Of a stretch of 64,000 bases of DNA, positions 58,423 to 64,000 are shown piece by piece. A program made the position numbers and the translations under genes. Source of the DNA: Pleurostoma richardsiae (Eukaryota; Ascomycota; Sordariomycetes; Calosphaeriales; Pleurostomataceae); assembly GCA_030052745.1 (NCBI GenBank), contig JANBVO010000019.1:62001-126000 (forward strand). Direction: 5' to 3'. Numbering within the stretch: position 1 is the first letter of the stretch; each line of letters starts with the position of its first letter. The notes below the pieces were generated by a model that worked only from the letters and a program-made list of their open reading frames with translations, was not told the DNA's origin and ran no database searches.

Positions 58423-61400
58423 CTACTCGATAGTCGGTGCATTCATAACCCCGCGCCCGAACCAGTCCGCCACCGTGCCGAACCTGTCCTCGCTCCTCTC
58501 CAGCTCGTCCTTAAACAGCTCGTGCCGGTCCGCGTTCTCCTCTTGCGCCCTCCTGATCGCCCGTATCGTCGCGTTCGCCTGCGCACACTGCGGGCACTCG
58601 GCACCCTCCCCGTCCGCGGCCCCGCCGCCCCGCAGGCACCGCTGGTGGAAGCTGTGCTTGCACAGGAAGTGCACGACAGGCAGGTCCAGCGCCTGACCGC
58701 AGTCGGAGCACCGCGTGGCCTGGAACACGGCCGGCTTGGAGCCCAGGTCCTTGATCTCGGCCCGGCGCTGCTCCGTCTCGGCGCGGAAGCCCGCCACCCG
58801 CCTCCGGTTCGAGGCGATGTCGCGCCGCTCCTTCTCGATGGTCTGATGCAGGTACGGCTTGATCATGCCCATGGTCGCCACGGCATTCTTGCCCAGCAGC
58901 TGGACGACCTGTAGCGGGGCCATGAGGCCGCCTTTGTCGATGCGAGCCAGGACGTCGGCAAGCTCATCCAGCCCGGCCTCGTCGAGCACGCGTGTGTCAG
59001 AGGTGAGGTAGGCGAGGGCGGCCGGGTAAAGCTGAGGCTCTTCAGGCCCATATCTGTGAAGGGCCTTGATGGCGCCGCGGGTGTCCTTGGCGGACGTGTA
59101 GGAGCGAAATATGTCGAATAGAAGGCCCGACTGCTCCTTGACGAGGGTGGTCCCATCATGGAAGTCGGACAGGTGGGAGAGAAGGAGGACGTTTGAGTTC
59201 TCGATGGGTATGTCACGGCCTTCGATCAGCTTTTTCGCCTTTAGCTCCCACTCCTCACGGTGCTGCTCGCCCTTCTTCTCATTCGATTTGTGTAGGTACA
59301 TCTCGAATAAAGTTGTGTAGATGTCGGTCTTGTCTGATTCCGACAGGCTCTCGTCTTTAAGGCAGGCCTCAAGAAAGACGATAAACTCGTCCGGATGGTC
59401 GATAAAGGACGAAAATGCCGTGCGGGGAGCCGGTGGTGTGTACTCGGGGGCAGGTCCTTCATCTGTAGTATCTATCACTACTGCACTGTCGCTTACTGTA
59501 GGCTTGACGTTGCCTTGGGTTCCTGGTGACGCGACTGCAGACGAGTTCATATAGGGCAGCGGCAGGAGGCTAGTCAGGTTCTGCACGGCGTTTGCGGCAC
59601 CAGCAGTGAAGCCTCCGGAAGCAGGGGTGGCGGTCTCGTCGGCGACCACCTTCTGCACCCTTGGTCTGTACTTCCCAGTATAGTAGTCAATGAAGAGTTG
59701 CGTCGCGTCTCTGGGACAGTGTTCAATGAGAACTCGGGCGTATTTCATGAGACACGGATACGCCTGTGACAGATTAGTCCAAATGCGAACATGTCTTCGA
59801 TGGCAAGGGTTTGTTTCGGCATACCGTCTCGGGATCTAAATGCCAGATAAAATTCAAGGCATCGTCGTAACTCTTCGAGTCCTCAATAAGAATATCCACT
59901 ACCAGGTCATTCTCCCCGTGCTTCTTGGCGAGGTATGCTGCCTGGTCGTAGTACCCGCCCTGCCGACACATCGTAATCGCCGTATCTAGGTCGAATTTGA
60001 GCTCACCAGGCGACTTGATGAACTTCTCCAGCTTTTCAATGTCCTTCAGCTTCGCGTAGCAGTTCAATAGCAGGGTCGTATGGTCCGCCGTGGCCTTGTG
60101 ATGCTCGTGCAGCTCCTCCAGGTATTCTATAAGATTGTGTATCCTCTGGGTATCAAGGAACTACACAAGTCAGATCATACCACTCACGTCTAGGAGAAGT
60201 GTTTCGTACCTTTCTGATAACCTGGGATGGTTCCGTGCTGTCAATCGCCTTGATATACTGCGTCATCGCAGCATCGTACTCCCCCTTCTGATATAAGTAA
60301 TCGCCATACTTTCTGAAGATCGCATTCTGCTGCTGTCCGTCCATCCCAGCCTTCTGTGCCAGCGCTATAGCTAGCTGGTACAGATTCCGCTGGTACAGCA
60401 TCTCCAGTCTCTGCTGCAGCGTCTTCTCCTTATAACGGTGCACTTTGCCGTCCTGCGTCAGCGTGAACAGGTTGCCCCATATCTGGAAGAGCGCCTTGAC
60501 CGGCGATATGAGTGACTCGGTGTGCGCAATTACCCGGAGATCCATCTCAAGGAGCGCGAACGTTGACGCGTTGAAGATAACGTCCGCAGTGGCCCCGCCG
60601 AACCGCCGCCGTATGGTGTCTGGCTCGCTGCTTGCGGGCGACGAAGCTGGTGGGGACACGAGCGCAATGTAGTCTCCATAGACAGATACCAGGCTCTTAG
60701 GCGCCTCGTACGCACGGGGCGGTCCGCGGCCATCGAGCGTGTAGTAGTAAATGGCGTCGTCACGGGCGACAATGATGTCGCCGGTCCGCTTGTCGACGGT
60801 CATGCACCCGACGCCGCAGCCCTGATCCTCTACCGTGCGTGGCGGCTGGCCCTGTCCCCTGCCTAGCACGACCAGCTTCAGTATTCTCGACGTCGTCGAC
60901 AGGAACAGGGTCGTCACGCTCGCGTCCACGTGCAGCTCAACGCCGGTGATAGGCTCCTCAGACTCGTAGACTATCCTCTGCTTGGCGCCACGGTCATGGA
61001 TTAAATCCCCGCGGATTACCGTCACGGCGCCATTTGCGAAGCCTACTGCCAGTTGTGACAGGTCCTCGGTCGCCGTGAATGCCGAGATTGGGAACTGCTT
61101 CTTCCCGTTGTTGATAGCCAGGGTGCTCAAGCACGTCGGCATGCCTGTCTTCTTGACCGGTCTATCTAGCGCCCACACCTTGAGTACCGGCTCGCTGCTC
61201 AGGTCCTCCGCAACGGTGACCAGCAGGCTCGTCCCTTCGACTTGGCGCATGTGGGTGACGCTGCCCGTCTCGTGCGCCTGGAAGGCCCGGACGACCTTCC
61301 AGCTGGGGCCGACGATGCGGACATGTCCGTCATAACCGCCGAGGAAGAGGCTATCGGAGCCGGAGCACACGCTCGAGATCTCATTGCTCTCGAAGAAGTT

Positions 61401-61542
61401 GCGGGTTTCGTCGTCGCCGAGCCGGACTTGGCTGACCTCGAAGAAGTCGAAGGACTTCCACTGTTTTCGCCGCGGTGTCAGATTAGGGAGGCACAAAAGA
61501 CACTTATGGCGAATGGAACAGTGCGCTTACCGAGAGTGCCAT
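58423..61542 (-). CDS. vps11: HOPS/CORVET subunit Vps11 (Pep5) with C-terminal RING
   Basis: Four exons, complement(58423..59763, 59825..60160, 60210..61460, 61531..61542), give 979 residues, normal for fungal Vps11. Exon 1 is only 12 nt (MALS) and joins WKSFDFFEVSQVRL, the typical start. Introns are 49-70 bp, all in phase 0. An N-terminal beta-propeller (~1-360; GGYDGHVRIV, VTVIRGDLI, AIYYYTLDGRG) is followed by the clathrin-heavy-chain-type helical region (YQLAIALAQKAG, YGDYLYQKGEYDAAMTQYI, KHGENDLVVDILIED). The C-terminal RING lies at ~885-926, with CSDCGQALDLP, CKHSFHQRC and CPQC. An acidic low-complexity linker lies near 565-610. Vps11 is a core subunit of both tethers that fuse endosomes and vacuoles. 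The start codons of Vps11 and the PigL_N gene face away from each other. Confidence 0.96.
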
Positions 61543-61986
61543 GGTCGCGTTCCTTTGCCGACAAGAATGAAGACTTGGAGCTCCTGTTACATGTTATGCT
61601 GGCCGGACCGCGCTGTCGAAGCTGGTTGCCTGCCGCCAATGACGAAGCTCTGGTGTGTGGATGCGATGGATTGCGGTTCGCGGCTCCAGTCAGTGGAGGA
61701 GAAGCTGGCGCCTCTTTGTGGCTGGTGAGTCTGTGGCTGATGACCTACCTAACGTCTACCTAGATACCTAAGGTCCTGTACAACGTACTATCACGACGTC
61801 TACAGTTCTTCTGAACGCATATTATTTGGGTCGTGAATATTCTCGATAAGTACCGATGTCCTGAAATGAACAGTGATGTTGTTCAGGTTACCCAGCTGAC
61901 GGAGACAACCGCGGCGGCGTAACTTACCTATCCTTCATCGGCTCCTCGAACCGCAATTTAGACTTGCACGTCACAAAAAATAGACA
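61543..61986. other. divergent promoter region
   Basis: This 444-bp spacer lies between Vps11 (-) and the PigL_N gene (+). A CTACCTAACGTCTACCTAG-type short repeat lies near 61745-61764. No gene is seen. Confidence 0.45.
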
Positions 61987-63507
61987 ATGGCGGAGCTCAT
62001 TGGTCTCATAGCCAGCCTCGGCGCCATTATTGCAGCCGGCTTTAACGCTGCGAAGGCAGTCTTGAAGATCGCTGATGAGTTAGGCACCGCCGGTACCGAA
62101 ATTAGATGCATCGCCACGGACACACGGGCCGTGACATTGATTGTTCTCAGGTTGAAGGAACGCCTGGAGAACACCAAGACGGCCACACACGACGTCCGGG
62201 ATGTGGCTGCAGAGATTGCTTCCCTCTGCAAGGCAGACATAGAAGATATTGAGCGGTTTGTGAAGCCTCTAGCGGCCTCTGCCGGCGATGACGCCGAGTT
62301 CAGACGGAAGGTGAAGTGGCTTCTTACTAAGTCGAAAGTGTCGTCGCGGCGAGCATCTCTGGACTCTGTAATTGACTCTGAATCTTTTTCTTCTTCAAAC
62401 CCTGAGTTTTATGGATAGTGAGCATGTGGCGTGAGGAATTTTGCCCTTTAGCCTGTTGGAATCGACTGTATACTGATAGACACAGCGAACACGTCAGAGT
62501 ATATCCATGAATTGATGCTGGGGACGCAAACCACCAAGACCACACTTCTCAATGCAGAACAGATCGATCGTGAGGCGGAAAGCCTTTTTCAGTCAGACTG
62601 AAAAGTCTCGTATGCAGCGGTATTGCAGATCGAAAACGACGGGTCCTGTGTTAGGAAAGACGACGTGGCGGATATGGGATCCCTTCAATCCGCAAGCGAT
62701 CACAAGGCAATTGACTTTGGAAATAACGACATGAAAGAAATACAGCTTCTCAAGTCGGGTCTCAGAGTTGCGATACCGCATTATCTGGACAGCATTTCCG
62801 ATGACGACCTGGTGCGGATCGCGGAATACGTCCGCTTGCAAAACCTCGTGAGGCGATTTAGTCTTACAGTCATGTTCTCTATACAAGGGGATGAAGGTGG
62901 CGGTGATCCAATGGAAGATGGGGCCTCTTGGGTCAGTCATGAGTGGCATGCCATCCGTGATATCTCAGAACCGGACTGGGCGATGAGGAGCGACTTGAAT
63001 ACAGAACTGGAGATAGCGAAGGATGAACTGAGAAAACGCCAAGCGGAGATCGAGCAGTTGAAAGAAGAGCTTGGCCGATTCCACTCCGAACAGGCTGCGA
63101 AGGGAGAGGCTGCGAAGCAAGCAGCTCTGGAACAGAGGATTAGGGAGGAGTTCAGCGTGTCAATCGAGAGGCGAACTGAGGCGATGTAGAGCGCGAAAGA
63201 AGAGGCACAACGAGAGATTGAAAAGGCCACGAGAGAAGCCGAGCAAGCAGTAAGAGAACACGTCGAAGCTGAGAGTGTGGCCAGAGTCGGGCGCGCAAGG
63301 TTTCAGGCAGAGGCTATTTTAGCACGGGCGGATCTGGCGACAAAAAAGAAGAATCTGCTGGAGGAGAGAGAACAAGGAAAGTTGAGCGCGTTGGAAGAGA
63401 GAGCAAGAAGAGAAGCTGTAGAAGTTACAAGCGACGACTTCGCGGTGGGAACGGATCAGAAAAGGGGCTGGAGACTTCTAGGATTTGCAAAACTAAAAAA
63501 GTCATAG
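61987..63507 (+). pseudogene. PigL_N-type (fungal STAND N-terminal) protein, probably broken
   Basis: The start MAELIGLIASLGAIIAAGFNAAKA matches the N-terminal domain found in fungal STAND/NLR-like and 'azaphilone cluster L' proteins (PF17111-like): a hydrophobic helix, then DELGTAGTEIRCIATDTRAV and helices to KSKVSSRRASLDS. An in-phase splice is possible from 62368 (GTAATT) to 62451 (TTTAG), adding TANTSEYIHELMLGTQTTKT and LLNAEQIDREAESLF. The frame then meets TGA at 62599, stays open for 195 codons of charged coiled coil (ELEIAKDELRKRQAEIEQL), meets TAG at 63187, and stays open again to 63505. The codon composition after each stop still looks coding (Glu/Ala/Arg coiled coil), so two nonsense changes in one gene is the simplest reading. 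Alternatives are a natural 176-residue short protein, missed introns, or base errors. No NB-ARC/NACHT domain follows. Confidence 0.6.
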
Positions 63508-63663
63508 TGTAGTCAAGTAATAGGTAGGGGAAAACCCTCTTATTTCTTATTCGCTCTCTGGGACTCTTTTGAGCGGCTCAGAGATACCTACCTAGCTATT
63601 GATAAATGTAACATGTCCCTTCAGGGGCGAGTGTTGGGAGTCGCCTTGCGGCTAACACACCAG

Positions 63664-64000
63664 TCACAACGCGGACCTCCACTGCTTAAACTGACGTATG
63701 AACGCACCGTCTGGTAGCTCCTGAGGCAACTTCCCCTCAGAGTTACCCATACTGGTGCCAACATCTAGCATGGGAACCATAGACGGTCTCCCGTGTGCGC
63801 ACTGAAACGGAAAGGCCGTGGCTCTTAGTCTCTCCAGCAGCTTCGCGCACTCATCCATGGTAAGCGGGTCGTTAAACATGATTGCACCTATTAACGCGAC
63901 TCAGCACATCATTGCTCGACATAACAGAAAATAGAGTCTCACCCCTGCAGGCCCTGGAGTTGATCAGGTCCAGTATTCCCGGCGGGCAGCCGTAAATGCG
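63664..64000 (-). CDS. mlh3: MutL-homologue Mlh3, C-terminal end (cut by window edge)
   Basis: The last two visible exons, complement(63664..63887, 63943..>64000), enter from the right edge in frame. The 55-bp intron has a GTGAGA donor and AATAG acceptor and joins SRACRG|GAIMFNDPLT. The tail GCPPGILDLINSRACRGAIM, then MDECAKLLERLRATAFPFQC and AHGRPSMVPMLDVG, is the end of the MutL C-terminal endonuclease/dimerisation domain. The CAHGRPSMVP form, with the Cys and His that help bind metal, fits Mlh3 better than Pms1, which usually has CPHGRPT. About 30 Gln/Lys-rich residues follow before the stop. Mlh1-Mlh3 acts in meiotic crossover resolution and mismatch repair. Confidence 0.85.

Noticed and set aside
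1-64000. tRNA, 5S rRNA, CRISPR arrays, LTR or DNA-transposon copies
   Set aside because: I scanned for B-box-like GGTTCGA on both strands, repeat-spacer arrays, terminal repeats and polymerase or transposase motifs and saw none that hold up. GGTTCGAAC at about 29885 is inside the DOCK coding region.

Overview
The window looks like nuclear DNA of a filamentous ascomycete (Pezizomycotina, most like a sordariomycete). The introns are short, mostly 49-114 bp. They carry GTRNGT-type donors, CTAAC/CTGAC branch sites close to the acceptor, and typical fungal phase patterns. The gene families are also fungal: Clr5-ankyrin, LaeA-like methyltransferase, DUF6594, PigL_N and DUF1680. There are no operons, Shine-Dalgarno sites, CRISPR arrays or recognisable tRNA/rRNA genes, and I saw no convincing transposon. 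Many models below join exons by reading splice sites and reading frame. Every joined model keeps frame exactly, but none has transcript support here.

Left part (1-26 kb) is mostly housekeeping, with long gene-poor gaps. In order: DIM1 of the U5 snRNP (-); a rhodanese-PTP tyrosine phosphatase (-); a 5.8 kb gap with no gene I can support; a small membrane protein with a 17-nt first exon (-), divergent from a large EDC4-like WD40 decapping scaffold (+); a basic HTH protein (+); proteasome ATPase RPT6 (-); a DUF6594 membrane protein (-), divergent from an unrecognised Ser/Arg-rich protein (+).

Middle (26-39 kb): a 2.1-kresidue DOCK-family Rho-GEF (+), with an overlapping uORF and a CAG-rich leader; a small membrane protein (-); a four-exon tetraspanin-like protein (+); a GNAT acetyltransferase (+).

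Right part (39-64 kb) is more accessory. It holds a secreted GH127/DUF1680 glycosidase (-); an eight-exon LaeA-like methyltransferase (-); a five-exon Clr5-domain ankyrin protein (-); and a Dal5-type anion symporter (-) divergent from an FAD monooxygenase (+) across a 529-bp promoter with several GATA-type sites. A SnoaL-like protein (-) follows. Core genes then return: lipoate-protein ligase (+) and VPS11 (-). A PigL_N-type gene (+) is interrupted by two in-frame stops, and the 3' end of MLH3 (-) runs off the right edge. The transporter/monooxygenase pair is the best candidate for a small co-regulated catabolic unit. The Clr5-ankyrin protein is the least understood intact gene.
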